A stretch of 52,824 bases of DNA from Truepera sp. (GCA_018333895.1 JAGXSJ010000090.1:1-52824); one strand, 5' to 3'; shown: positions 24,315-34,108, counted from the stretch's first letter. Made by a program: numbers and translations. The notes: generated by a model from the letters alone, not told the origin.

Positions 24315-25894
24315 AGGCGATTCGCTACCGCGTTACGCTACTCGAGCCCACGCTGATCGCCAGCTTCGGTGGTGCGCCCGACAGCGTTGAAAGTTTCGAC
24401 TACCTGCCCGGCAGCGTACTGCGCGGCATCTTTATCGGCAATTACATGCGCCAGTACACACTAAGAGAGCTAGATGCCACAGACGCGACCGTGCGCAGGC
24501 TCTTTTTTGACGGCAGCACACGCTTTCTCAATGGTTACCCACTCGACCGTACCCATCCGGGCAAGCGCATGCTCCCAACACCCCACTCATGGCGTAACAA
24601 AAAAGGCGACGAAACCGCCGTCTTTGACCTCGCTGTTGATGATGAAATATCTAAAGATGAAGAACTCAAACCAGTTAACAAACCGTTTTGCCTTGTGAGT
24701 GAAAAGGTGCAACTCCACCGACCCGAAAAACTACTGACCATCCATACTCGTCGTACACGCCGATTTGGGCGGGCGGTGTCGGGAGCAAAACTCAAGCTGG
24801 AAGCTGATGATATCGAAGGGGCGATCTACCGATACGAAGCGTTGCAGGCTGGTCAACACTTTGAAGCCATTATCCTGTGCGATCAGGATGAGGACGCTGA
24901 CGCTCTAAGCCAATTTGTAAGCGGTGCGGTACTCCTTGGGAAATCGCGCAGCGGGGGGTACGGTCGTGCATGCATTGAAATATGTGAGATCGAAGAAGAT
25001 GACTGGTTTGAAGCAAGTTATGACGTTCATCAGTCACCGCTTATCGTCACGTTGCTGAGCGACACGCTAATCCGCGACGATGCTGGGCAGTACACCACTG
25101 ATGTCAAGGTTGTTGAACGTCTACTGGCTCAAAAGCTGGACATAGAACTATCTCTTCACGATGCGTTTGTCAAAACACAGATCATCGGCGGCTTTAACCG
25201 AAAGTGGGGGCTGCCCTTGCCGCAAACTCAGGCACTGCAAGCAGGCAGTGTGTTGGTGTTCGACACCGATGAGACGCCCGACGAAGACAGGTTGACGCAG
25301 TTACTTTGGCAAGGCATCGGTGAGCGGCGGGCTGAGGGCTTCGGGCGGGTTGCTGTGAACTGGCAAGCGTTAGAAGAGCTTAAAGTTACAGATAATGATG
25401 GCAAAAATGGCTACGAAAAGAATCGGAATATCGCCAGTGATGAGGGCAAGGAAATAGCGGGGCGAATGCTACATCGAATGCTCGGGGAGCAGGTAGAAGC
25501 GGCCATTATGCAATCAGCCGATCGCTTCGGTCATCAAATTCGCAACCCCAGCAAAAGTCAGTTCAACGGCCTTCGCATGGTGATTCAGCGGGCACTCAGG
25601 CAACCGCCAGATGAAGGGCGACGTGCTATTGCTAACTACCTTGATTCCTTAGAAGGGCGTAAATCAACGCGAGAGCAGTTCAGCCGCGACCGTGTAGCAG
25701 GAAAAGACATTTTGGAGTGGATCCGAGAACGCGCAACTGATGAGCACATTTGGCAAGAGTTAGACATTGGCAAGCTGCCGCAACTCGGTGATCTACAAGC
25801 AAAGCTCGATGCTGCGCAAGCCTACAACTATAACCTGCGCCTGGTTGACGCCGTGCTGGCTCGAGCCGCCAAGTCCAAAGGGGGTAACGAATGA
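24311..25894 (+). CDS. csx10: Type III-D RAMP Csx10 (Cas5-like)
   Basis: Csx10 is the subtype-defining Cas5-like subunit of type III-D, expected to cap the crRNA handle. The 527-aa protein opens with YRVTLLEPTLIASFGG and FDYLPGSVLRGIFIGNYM, and has the hallmark loop AVLLGKSRSGGYGRA near residues 205-219. A second RAMP-like part (IIGGFNRKWGLPLPQTQALQAGSVLVF, GIGERRAEGFGRVAVNW) follows, then a helical C-terminal domain. It overlaps neighbours by 4 bp on both sides. Confidence 0.88.
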   Translation: MKAIRYRVTLLEPTLIASFGGAPDSVESFDYLPGSVLRGIFIGNYMRQYTLRELDATDATVRRLFFDGSTRFLNGYPLDRTHPGKRMLPTPHSWRNKKGDETAVFDLAVDDEISKDEELKPVNKPFCLVSEKVQLHRPEKLLTIHTRRTRRFGRAVSGAKLKLEADDIEGAIYRYEALQAGQHFEAIILCDQDEDADALSQFVSGAVLLGKSRSGGYGRACIEICEIEEDDWFEASYDVHQSPLIVTLLSDTLIRDDAGQYTTDVKVVERLLAQKLDIELSLHDAFVKTQIIGGFNRKWGLPLPQTQALQAGSVLVFDTDETPDEDRLTQLLWQGIGERRAEGFGRVAVNWQALEELKVTDNDGKNGYEKNRNIASDEGKEIAGRMLHRMLGEQVEAAIMQSADRFGHQIRNPSKSQFNGLRMVIQRALRQPPDEGRRAIANYLDSLEGRKSTREQFSRDRVAGKDILEWIRERATDEHIWQELDIGKLPQLGDLQAKLDAAQAYNYNLRLVDAVLARAAKSKGGNE

Positions 25895-27357
25895 ACCTCT
25901 GGGAGGCCAAACATTCACGCAAAATCACCGAGCGCATCGTCATCGAGGCAAATCTAGTGCTGAAAACACCTGCACACTTCGGCAACGGTGATGGGGATGA
26001 GATTATCGACATGCCCTTGCTGGTTGACCCGCTGGATGGTGAGTCACCCTTCCTCTCCGGCGCTTCTATTGCGGGTGCTTTAAGAAACTATCTGCGGGCC
26101 AACTTGAGAGGGTATAACGTACAACTTCCGGAACTTTCGGATGATACCTCTGTCCGAGAGGAACGGGAAAGCCTGGTGACCAGGCTCTTCGGTGGTTTCA
26201 AGGGGGATGACGAGGGTGAGCAAAGCCCGCTTATCATCGACGATGCCCTAGGCTCCAATGGCGGCATTGAACTGCGTGACGGCGTGAAGATCGACGGCAA
26301 GAGCCGCACGGCTGAAGAAGGCAAGCTTTTCAATCTGGAAACCTGGCAAGCGGGCACGACCTTCCCCTTGCGATTTGAACTCGTTATCCGCGAGCAAGAT
26401 AACGCTACAGCTCTCAAACAAGCCTTGGCGACAGCCTTGCACGGCCTTGAAACCGGCGACATCACCTTGGGTGCGCGCAAACGGCGGGGCTACGGGCAAG
26501 TTGATATTCAAGGCAAATGGCATGTTACATGCTACGACCTCACCACAGCACAAGGGTTGGTTGGCTGGCTCGAGCAGAGCGGTGCTGCTACAGAGAACGC
26601 CAGCATCGCCACCGCGCTCGGCGTTTCGATGCTCGACCAGGATGCTCGCTGCTACTTTGACTTGTGCGCGACATTCCGTCTCGACGGCGCATTGCTGATT
26701 CGCGGTAACAGCATCCTCGGTCATGAAGGCCCTGACGCTATGTACTTGCACACAAAACGACTCGACAATAACTCCAATGACTTAACCCCTGTGATTTCAG
26801 GCACCAGCTTAGCTGGGGCGCTCCGTGCCAGAGCATGCAAGATCGCTCAGACGCTCGGCATAGTCCCTGGGATCGTTGTTGACATGTTCGGCGATATGGA
26901 CAACAAGCAAAAACAGGCCAGCCGCGTCACGGTCAAAGAAACCGTAATTCGGCGACCGGCCAATACTGAACTGGTGCAAAACCGCATCAGCATCGACAGA
27001 TTTACCGGCGGTGTCAAAGAAGGCGCACTCTTTAACGAACAACCCGTATTCGGCAGTGAGCAAACTGAGGTAACGCTCGAGCTACGCCTCATCAACCCGA
27101 AGCCGTCTGAGATGGGACTACTCATGCTGTGTCTAAAAGACCTGTGGACGAGCGACCTGCCTCTCGGCGGCACTAGCAGCATCGGACGCGGCAGAGTAAA
27201 GGGCAAAGAAGCGATACTCACCTGGCGCAACGGCAGCGCCGAATCAAAGATGTGGCGCATTGTCCAAGAGGGCAGCAAGCTGCGCGTCGAAGGCGCTAAG
27301 GACGAACTTGAACAATGGGTTGGCGATCTGGTGCAGGAGGTGAGCCATGCCGCGTGA
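25891..27357 (+). CDS. Type III-D tandem Csm3-Csm3 RAMP (Cas7-2x)
   Basis: This 488-aa protein holds two Csm3-like domains in tandem. Domain 1 (about 15-240) has FLSGASIAGALRNYLR, LIIDDALG...VKIDGKSRTAEEGKLFNLETW and the loop LGARKRRGYGQVDI. Domain 2 (about 255-470) repeats the plan: VISGTSLAGALRARACK, NRISIDRFTGGVKEGALFNEQPVF and LGGTSSIGRGRVKG. The aspartates in 'KIDGKSRTAE' and 'SIDRFTGG' sit where Csm3 cuts target RNA. Such duplicated Cas7 proteins are known from III-D systems. It overlaps csx10 by 4 bp and csx19 by 11 bp. Confidence 0.88.
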   Translation: MNLWEAKHSRKITERIVIEANLVLKTPAHFGNGDGDEIIDMPLLVDPLDGESPFLSGASIAGALRNYLRANLRGYNVQLPELSDDTSVREERESLVTRLFGGFKGDDEGEQSPLIIDDALGSNGGIELRDGVKIDGKSRTAEEGKLFNLETWQAGTTFPLRFELVIREQDNATALKQALATALHGLETGDITLGARKRRGYGQVDIQGKWHVTCYDLTTAQGLVGWLEQSGAATENASIATALGVSMLDQDARCYFDLCATFRLDGALLIRGNSILGHEGPDAMYLHTKRLDNNSNDLTPVISGTSLAGALRARACKIAQTLGIVPGIVVDMFGDMDNKQKQASRVTVKETVIRRPANTELVQNRISIDRFTGGVKEGALFNEQPVFGSEQTEVTLELRLINPKPSEMGLLMLCLKDLWTSDLPLGGTSSIGRGRVKGKEAILTWRNGSAESKMWRIVQEGSKLRVEGAKDELEQWVGDLVQEVSHAA

Positions 27358-27952
27358 GGTACGCACGATCAAGCCGTGCAACGCCAGGCTAACGTCAATC
27401 GCCCCCCCTGCGGATGACGACATAAAGCGTTGGCTCGAAGAACAAACCGCCTCACACAACCTCGAGTTTAAGTGGCTCCTGGCTCACGCTGATGACGGGG
27501 TAATCTGGGGGCGCATTGACGACCAAACCCTGCAGCTTTCGAGCGAAGTTAGCGACATATCCCCACCACTACGCAGCGAAACGCTACAAGCCGCCCGCAT
27601 TTTTAGAGCGAGTGCCGAACTGCTCCTTTGGCGAGATGGCGATAACGCGTGGCACGCGCGGCTCATCGAAGACGACGTTCCCACCGAAGATACTACCTAC
27701 CAAGAAGTTATCGATGAGCACCATATCCTGTGGGGAACCGATGCTAAGGCACTTGCACACGACTTTACTTTGATGCGTGACGGTGTTGAGGGTTTAGCCC
27801 ACGCTGTGCCACGCTCTGTCAAGGGAACATTTGATGAACGTAGTCGACCACTGCGGTTGCACGTGCGCCATTATCTGCGCAAAGACGACATGGGTTTTGT
27901 TCGCATTCACACCAGCCGCCTTGTTGATCTGTCTGTGGAGAAACAGCCATGA
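27347..27952 (+). CDS. csx19: Type III-D accessory protein Csx19 (TIGR03984-like)
   Basis: This 201-aa protein matches the Csx19/TIGR03984 family by its blocks FKWLLAHADDGVIWGRI, ELLLWRDGDNAWHARLIEDD, DEHHILWGTDA, DGVEGLAHAVPRS and RPLRLHVRHYLRKDDMGFVRIHTSRLVDL. Csx19 is found almost only in type III-D loci; its detailed role is not well known. It is embedded in overlapping reading frames (11 bp upstream, 4 bp downstream), so it is translated with the complex. Confidence 0.82.
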   Translation: MPREVRTIKPCNARLTSIAPPADDDIKRWLEEQTASHNLEFKWLLAHADDGVIWGRIDDQTLQLSSEVSDISPPLRSETLQAARIFRASAELLLWRDGDNAWHARLIEDDVPTEDTTYQEVIDEHHILWGTDAKALAHDFTLMRDGVEGLAHAVPRSVKGTFDERSRPLRLHVRHYLRKDDMGFVRIHTSRLVDLSVEKQP

Positions 27953-30225
27953 CCTTACCCAAGCACAAAAATCCAAGATCAGACCGCACCGCCAGCACAC
28001 CTTATAACTTCGTGCCGCTGCCCGAAAAAGTCATTCCAGCTGTACCAAGCGCTGACAAGCTCCCCGACCACGACCGCTACGACGTAAAGCGCCATACAGG
28101 CTACTTCGACGTGACGCTTACTACTCGCTCGCCGCTGTATGTGCGCTGCCCGCTTACGCTGGACGCATTTTTGCGCCAGGAGCGTGGTGAGGACGAAAAG
28201 CTCTTCAAAGAGAAGAAGATTTCTTTCCGGGAGTTGATCAAAAATACCCCAGATTTTTTCTACACTCACCGTCTCGGTGAACCTGTGATTCCCGGTAGCA
28301 GCCTGCGGGGGATGCTGAGGAGCTTGCTGGAGGTTGTGAGTTATGGGAAGCTCGAGCGTGTTACTGAAAAAAAGCTTTTCTTTCGCACCGTAGACGACAC
28401 AGCCGTTGGGCTCTACTACCGTAACCGGATGGTCGAAAAGGTCGAATCGGGGTTTCTCGTCCGTTCAAGTGACGGCTACGCGATCCGGGTTTGCCAAATG
28501 GCTCGTGTGAATCGGAATCAACTTAAAGGTCAGGTGTACCAAGGTAGCGGCCCCAATAAAACTCCAGTTTGGCGAAACAATTCTAATCAAAACTACCAGT
28601 GGCAACCAATTTGGGTGAAGCTCTCAGGGAATGGCCGCTTTGTCGAGGATTTGGCTTTGTCTTCACGTCCTAATTACCAAGAGGGACGACTGGTTATCAC
28701 TGGAGACGCACCTAGGAAGACAAAGGAGTTTGTTTTCTTGCTACCTGGTGAGAATGCCGAGATACTCAATGTACCTGAGGCAATCATCGAGCGTTTTCAC
28801 GATGACGATCAGATAACGCAGTGGCAAACTAAGGCTTTCCCGAGGAAAGAGCCTAAGGAAAACTATAGACAACGTGACGGCTTCCTAGGTACGAATCCTC
28901 AAGGTCCCGGAGAGCCGATCTTTTTCTTGCGTGAACAGGATGAGCTAACCTTTATCGGACGTGCGCAAATGTTCCGCTTGCCTTATCAATCAACACCACA
29001 TGATCTTTTGCCGGAGGAGTTGCGTAAGGCATCTGTATTGGACTACGCTGACTCACTGTTTGGCTATGTCGGGCGTGACGACAAACAGAAGAGGCAAGGC
29101 GACAAGAGTCAAGCCTATGCAAGCCGTGTCAATATCACCGACGCCACGCTCATTGGTAAACCCGAGAATCTTTGGCTTTCAGAACAGCCGTTTACCCCCA
29201 AAATCCTTGCCTCTCCCAAACCTACGGCTTTTCAGCACTACCTCACACAGCACAATCCTGATGACCGCAAAAAACTGAATCACTATGGCAGTCCGCCAGC
29301 TGATACAACCCTACGCGGTCATAAGTTTTATTGGCATCAGAACAATCCCGCTGTTACTGAAATTGAAGAGCGTGATCCAAAGTGGCTCGATGAGAATGGC
29401 AGGGTTAAGTCAGATAGCACCCAACATACCTTATTCCGCCCCGTTCGCGACGGAGTGCAGTTTAAGTTCCACGTGTACTTTGAAAATCTCTCTGACCGCG
29501 AACTAGGCGCGCTCTGCTGGGTGCTGCATCCCGTTGGGTCTGAAGGTAAGGACTACTGTCACAGTCTCGGTATGGGCAAACCCTTGGGTATGGGCGCCGT
29601 GAAGCTGGAGGCGACGCTGTATCTGACCAACCGCGCCGAACGCTATAAGTCACTCTTTAACGGTGATGAATGGAAGTTGGGTTTAGAGGAGCCTCAAAGC
29701 TTGAGTGACAGGAACGTGCTGATTGAGCGCACTAAGACTTTTGAAAAGCACATCCTTTCCGAGCTTGCACCCGAGCCCACCTGTGAGCACTTGTACGGCT
29801 TAAAACGCATCGTCATGCTGCTAAAGATGCTCGAGTGGCCTGGCTACCCTGCTCAGGCGAGCGCCGACTTGTATCTCCAGACGGAGAATCGTCCCAACAC
29901 GCGCTATATGCAACTGGACGAATTCAAAAAGCGCCCTGTATTATCCGACCCATCAGCTTTCGGTGAGCTAACTGGCAAGAGCGAACCAATAGAAAGCGTG
30001 TTTTTTGAGAAAAGCACTTCTGGTAACTGGCGCAACGACTTAGAGGGGTGTCAAGACGATTTAGAGAACTGGATAGTGCAGACCTATCAAAGCGATGTTG
30101 TCAATGCCGAAGAGAAAGTCAAGCGCATTTTGTCACTCACTCAGACGCATATTTCGGGGTTAGAGTTACTGATACCTCAACTCATTCGTAAGATACAGAA
30201 ACGTTTAGCCAATTCAGCGCCATGA
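27949..30225 (+). CDS. Type III-D large RAMP (TIGR03986-like Cas7 with insertion)
   Basis: This 758-aa protein is a RAMP of the TIGR03986 type found in III-D loci. After a basic N-terminus, the first RAMP element is GYFDVTLTTRSPLYVRCPL, then EPVIPGSSLRGMLRSLLEVVSYG near residue 115; the middle 300 residues are an insertion with few landmarks. The C-terminal RAMP part has FKFHVYFENLSDRELGALCWVL and the glycine-rich loop HSLGMGKPLGMGAVKL near 537. It is probably the terminal backbone subunit. It overlaps csx19 by 4 bp. Confidence 0.85.
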   Translation: MTLPKHKNPRSDRTASTPYNFVPLPEKVIPAVPSADKLPDHDRYDVKRHTGYFDVTLTTRSPLYVRCPLTLDAFLRQERGEDEKLFKEKKISFRELIKNTPDFFYTHRLGEPVIPGSSLRGMLRSLLEVVSYGKLERVTEKKLFFRTVDDTAVGLYYRNRMVEKVESGFLVRSSDGYAIRVCQMARVNRNQLKGQVYQGSGPNKTPVWRNNSNQNYQWQPIWVKLSGNGRFVEDLALSSRPNYQEGRLVITGDAPRKTKEFVFLLPGENAEILNVPEAIIERFHDDDQITQWQTKAFPRKEPKENYRQRDGFLGTNPQGPGEPIFFLREQDELTFIGRAQMFRLPYQSTPHDLLPEELRKASVLDYADSLFGYVGRDDKQKRQGDKSQAYASRVNITDATLIGKPENLWLSEQPFTPKILASPKPTAFQHYLTQHNPDDRKKLNHYGSPPADTTLRGHKFYWHQNNPAVTEIEERDPKWLDENGRVKSDSTQHTLFRPVRDGVQFKFHVYFENLSDRELGALCWVLHPVGSEGKDYCHSLGMGKPLGMGAVKLEATLYLTNRAERYKSLFNGDEWKLGLEEPQSLSDRNVLIERTKTFEKHILSELAPEPTCEHLYGLKRIVMLLKMLEWPGYPAQASADLYLQTENRPNTRYMQLDEFKKRPVLSDPSAFGELTGKSEPIESVFFEKSTSGNWRNDLEGCQDDLENWIVQTYQSDVVNAEEKVKRILSLTQTHISGLELLIPQLIRKIQKRLANSAP

Positions 30226-30253
30226 GAAACGCATCTGAAGCAGCGGATCGCTT

Positions 30254-31357
30254 ATGAAAAACCACCTCATCCTCTCAACCTGCGGCACCAGCATCCTCAC
30301 CAACACTCCTGATAGTGAGGTGCGAACCTTGGTAATTCGCAACGCCAACGCCAAACGTGGGGCGCTAGCGCCGGACGATTTGGCCAGGCTCGAGGCGCAC
30401 ATCGCGGCACGCCGTACCGAGTTGCTCGCCTGCACTAATCCGGCCGACGCCAAGTGGCTCAGCGCCGAGTTAAACGGCATTCTCAGCTACTACGACAATC
30501 AGCTAAGGGGGCGCGAGCGCGATCGGCACGTGCTGATTGTCAGCGACACTTTCCTGGGTGAGGCGGTCGGCGAGATCATTCGCGCCTGGTTGGGGGCGCA
30601 GGGCCTCAGCGTGCAGGTGCAGAAGTTCGCTGGACTTGTGACCGACGACTACTCGAGCTTTCGCAACGCAATGATTCAGCTTATCCGCTGGTGCGAAGAG
30701 ACACTGCCCGGCTACCGCAGCGCCGACTACCGGGTGGTGTTTAACCTCACCGGCGGCTTTAAGAGCGCCCAAGGGTTCATGCAAACCGTCGGGATGTTCT
30801 ACGCCGACGAAAGCGTCTACATCTTCGAGACTGGTAGCCTCTTGCGCATTCCCAGGCTGCCGATACGGCTCGATATCGACGGCCTCATGGCGCAGTACGG
30901 CGACAAACTGCGCCTCCTTAGCCACGGACAAACGCTGAGCACGCAAGAAGTGACCGGCATCCCGGAAACGCTGCTCTTTGAGGTTGATGGCGAAGTGACG
31001 CTTTCGGAGTGGGGAGAGCTGGTGTGGCAGCAAAGTAAACGTGCGCTTTACGGGCGCGACCTGCTTGCGCCCTTACCAGGGTTGCGCTTCGGCGACGGTT
31101 TCAGAAAGAGCGTCGAGCGGCAGCGATTGACCAGCGATCAGCTTGCCGTTCTCAACGAGCGGCTCGATCAGCTCAGCTTCGTCAGCCAAGGTAAAGGCAG
31201 CAATCTCAGGGGTTTGGATTTCAAAGCGCTCAAGGGCGATCCCAAACCACCTTCAACTCACGAGTGCGATATCTGGTCGGGTGACGAGCGGCGGCTGTTT
31301 GGGCACTACGCCGATGACGTCTTTGTCATTGATAATATCGCGAGAGGGCTACATTGA
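30254..31357 (+). CDS. CARF effector with probable RelE-like C-terminus (Cami1-like)
   Basis: The 367-aa protein begins HLILSTCGTSILTN and contains VVFNLTGGFKSAQGFMQT near residue 160; these are the two ligand-binding motifs of the APE2256/TIGR02619-type CARF domain. The last 110 residues (SNLRGLDFKALKGDPKPPSTHECDIWSGDERRLFGHYADDVFVIDNI) resemble a RelE-fold mRNA interferase, as in the CARF-RelE protein Cami1, which is activated by cyclic oligoadenylate and cuts ribosome-bound mRNA. The RelE assignment is by pattern only. It lies 28 bp after the III-D operon on the same strand, so it is likely co-transcribed. Confidence 0.65.
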   Translation: MKNHLILSTCGTSILTNTPDSEVRTLVIRNANAKRGALAPDDLARLEAHIAARRTELLACTNPADAKWLSAELNGILSYYDNQLRGRERDRHVLIVSDTFLGEAVGEIIRAWLGAQGLSVQVQKFAGLVTDDYSSFRNAMIQLIRWCEETLPGYRSADYRVVFNLTGGFKSAQGFMQTVGMFYADESVYIFETGSLLRIPRLPIRLDIDGLMAQYGDKLRLLSHGQTLSTQEVTGIPETLLFEVDGEVTLSEWGELVWQQSKRALYGRDLLAPLPGLRFGDGFRKSVERQRLTSDQLAVLNERLDQLSFVSQGKGSNLRGLDFKALKGDPKPPSTHECDIWSGDERRLFGHYADDVFVIDNIARGLH

Positions 31358-31427
31358 GCGGCTTCTCTTTGGTATTCAGCAGGACCTCGGCTCGTCACCG
31401 GACACGAGGATGCGGCTTTCCCGCTGA

Positions 31428-31586
31428 GCCCGGCCGCGCCCCGGTGCGCATCGCTTCGCTCGCTCAAACTTCGTACACTGGCTCTACCTCCGCGTCGCCC
31501 ACGTGCTGCATGGCAAGGTTAAAACGCTCCTTTGCGACTGGCCCGCGACCGTCGAAGCGGTGATCTTCGACCATAATCCGCATTAA
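31428..31586 (+). pseudogene. Decayed gene 3' end, copy A (homologous to 32175-32264)
   Basis: The frame ending at TAA 31584-31586 reads ...SNFVHWLYLRVAHVLHGKVKTLLCDWPATVEAVIFDHNPH and is open back to a stop at 31425. It has no start codon context. The last 20 residues match those of the frame at 32202-32264 (TLLYDSPATGDMVIFNHNPY) at 13 of 20 positions, with many DNA differences in third codon positions. Both were therefore once protein-coding. The parent family is not recognised. The TAAGGAG at the stop also serves as ribosome binding site for vapB. Confidence 0.4.
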
Positions 31587-31597
31587 GGAGAAAAGCT

Positions 31598-31807
31598 ATG
31601 GAAACGCTAAAGTTGACCACCACCATCGATCCTGACGGCCACTTGCGCCTGGATGTGCCCACCAACTTGCCTGCGGGCGAGGTCGAATTGGTCATTGTGC
31701 TGAGTAAGCCCAGGCAGGTGCGTTACGACTTTTCCGACTTAGTGGGCAGGCTGGCTTGGAAAGGTGACGCCTTGGCCACGCAACGAGACCTGCGCGATGA
31801 ATGGTGA
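31598..31807 (+). CDS. vapB: VapB-like antitoxin
   Basis: This 69-aa protein begins with a short beta-rich DNA-binding-like part (KLTTTIDPDGHLRLDVPTNLPAGEVELVIVLS) and ends in a toxin-binding tail (FSDLVGRLAWKGDALATQRDLRDEW) typical of antitoxins paired with PIN toxins. It has AAGGAG spaced well before the ATG and overlaps vapC by 11 bp. Confidence 0.8.
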   Translation: METLKLTTTIDPDGHLRLDVPTNLPAGEVELVIVLSKPRQVRYDFSDLVGRLAWKGDALATQRDLRDEW

Positions 31808-32174
31808 ACGCTACCTGCTCGATACCAGTGCCGTCATCTCACTCCTGGCCGGCAACAAAACTCTTGCCGAACGCCTCGAAAGGGCTGATTGGATTGGCCT
31901 CTCGATCATCACCCAGCTCGAGTTTCTGGTCTTTCCCGAGCTGACCGAAGCGGACAAGAGCCTGTTTGAAGCCTTCGCGGCACGTGTCGAGGTCGTTGGC
32001 TTGACCACCTCACAGAAAGAGCTCTTGTCGTACATTATCGAGCTACGCGGAGCGCGTATGCTGAAACTACCGGACGCGATCATCGCGGGCACGGCACGCC
32101 ACTACCGGGCCACCCTCGTAACCGAGGATAGGCATTTTAGCGGCGTGCCCGGACTCGATGTACTAGAACCGTAA
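31797..32174 (+). CDS. vapC: VapC-like PIN-domain RNase toxin
   Basis: I use the ATG at 31797 rather than the track start at 31764, because it puts the first PIN strand near the N-terminus (MNGERYLLDTSAVISLLAGN) and overlaps vapB by 11 bp. The 125-aa protein keeps the acidic catalytic set: D in YLLDTSAV, E in ITQLEFLVF, D in KLPDAIIAGTA, and D in LVTEDRHFSG. All appear intact, unlike the PIN remnant at 20493. Confidence 0.87.
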   Translation: MNGERYLLDTSAVISLLAGNKTLAERLERADWIGLSIITQLEFLVFPELTEADKSLFEAFAARVEVVGLTTSQKELLSYIIELRGARMLKLPDAIIAGTARHYRATLVTEDRHFSGVPGLDVLEP

Positions 32175-32264
32175 TGGCTGTCAAAGCGAGGTAAGGGAAT
32201 AACGCTACTCTACGACTCGCCCGCGACTGGCGACATGGTTATTTTCAACCATAATCCTTACTGA
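32175..32264 (+). pseudogene. Decayed gene 3' end, copy B, in frame after vapC
   Basis: Directly after the vapC stop and in the same frame, the sequence reads WLSKRGKGITLLYDSPATGDMVIFNHNPY and stops at TGA 32262-32264. It matches copy A (31524-31586) over its last 20 codons. There is no start codon with a ribosome binding site for it, so it is a fragment unless expressed by stop-codon readthrough of vapC. MNT follows 16 bp later. Confidence 0.4.
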
Positions 32265-32277
32265 AGAGAGGAGATGA

Positions 32278-33094
<817 letters not shown>

Positions 33095-33112
33095 GGTCGT
33101 CAGGAGCACGCT

Positions 33113-34108
33113 TTGAAAGCGCCCGTTTACATCTTCTCAAACGGCGAACTCTCGCGCCAGCAGAACACTTTGCGCTTCGACGGGCCCAAAGGGATGCGCA
33201 TGGTGCCGGTCGAGACCACCAGCGAAATCCACGTCTTCGGCGAGGTAGCTCTGAACACCCGGGCACTCAACTTTCTGACCCAACATGGCATCCCCTTGCA
33301 CCTCTACAACTACTACGGCTACTACGCAGGAAGCTACATGCCGCGCGAGCAGTACGTCTCAGGCTATCTGACGCTCCAGCAAGCCACCCATTACAACGAG
33401 TTCCCCAAGCGCCTGGCGCTAGCTCAGGCGTTCGTGCTGGGAGCGCTGCGTAACCTCGAAAAAGTCTTGATGTATTACCAGCGGCGCGGCCCTGGCAACT
33501 ACGGCGAGGTGCTGGACAATATTCGCGACGCGCAGTACCTCGTCACCGATCAACAGGACATCGAAACGCTCATGGCACTCGAAGGCAATGCCCGCACCGT
33601 CTACTATCAAGTCTGGGACGGCATCCTGAACAACGAAGACTTCAAGTTCGAGAGCCGCACCAAACGTCCACCGCTAAATCGTGTCAACGCGCTGATCAGC
33701 TTCGGCAACAGCCTCATGTACGTGAGCTGCCTCTCCGAAATCTACCGCACCCACCTCGACCCGCGCATCGGCTTTTTGCACACCACCAACTACCGGCGCT
33801 ACAGCCTGAATCTCGATCTCGCCGAGATTTTCAAACCGATCGTCGTCGACCGTATCATCTTCACCCTCATCAACAAGGGGATGCTGAACGCGAGCAGCTT
33901 CCAGAAAGACTCTGGCGGCATCTTTCTCAAGGAAAACGCCCGTCAGACCTTCCTCAAGGCTTACGACGAACGCCTCAAGGACACGCTGATGATGCCGCGT
34001 CTCAAGCGACACGTCTCGTATCGCCGCCTCATCCGCATGGAGTGCTACAAGCTGGAAAAGCATTTGATTGGCGACGAGCCCTATGTCCCCTACGTGGCGA
34101 GGTGGTAG
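33113..34108 (+). CDS. cas1: CRISPR integrase Cas1 (type I-B)
   Basis: Cas1 integrates prespacers at the leader end of the array. The 331-aa protein begins with a TTG (KAPVYIFSNGELSRQQNTLRF), has the PVETTSEIHVFGEVALN domain linker, and the metal ligands E157 (ALEGNAR), H223 (GFLHTTNYRRYSL) and E238 (DLAEIFKP). All are intact. GTCAGGAGCACGC precedes the start. It is directly followed by cas2 and the array, so the adaptation genes stayed with the array while the effector genes lie on the far side of the III-D insertion. Confidence 0.94.
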   Translation: MKAPVYIFSNGELSRQQNTLRFDGPKGMRMVPVETTSEIHVFGEVALNTRALNFLTQHGIPLHLYNYYGYYAGSYMPREQYVSGYLTLQQATHYNEFPKRLALAQAFVLGALRNLEKVLMYYQRRGPGNYGEVLDNIRDAQYLVTDQQDIETLMALEGNARTVYYQVWDGILNNEDFKFESRTKRPPLNRVNALISFGNSLMYVSCLSEIYRTHLDPRIGFLHTTNYRRYSLNLDLAEIFKPIVVDRIIFTLINKGMLNASSFQKDSGGIFLKENARQTFLKAYDERLKDTLMMPRLKRHVSYRRLIRMECYKLEKHLIGDEPYVPYVARW

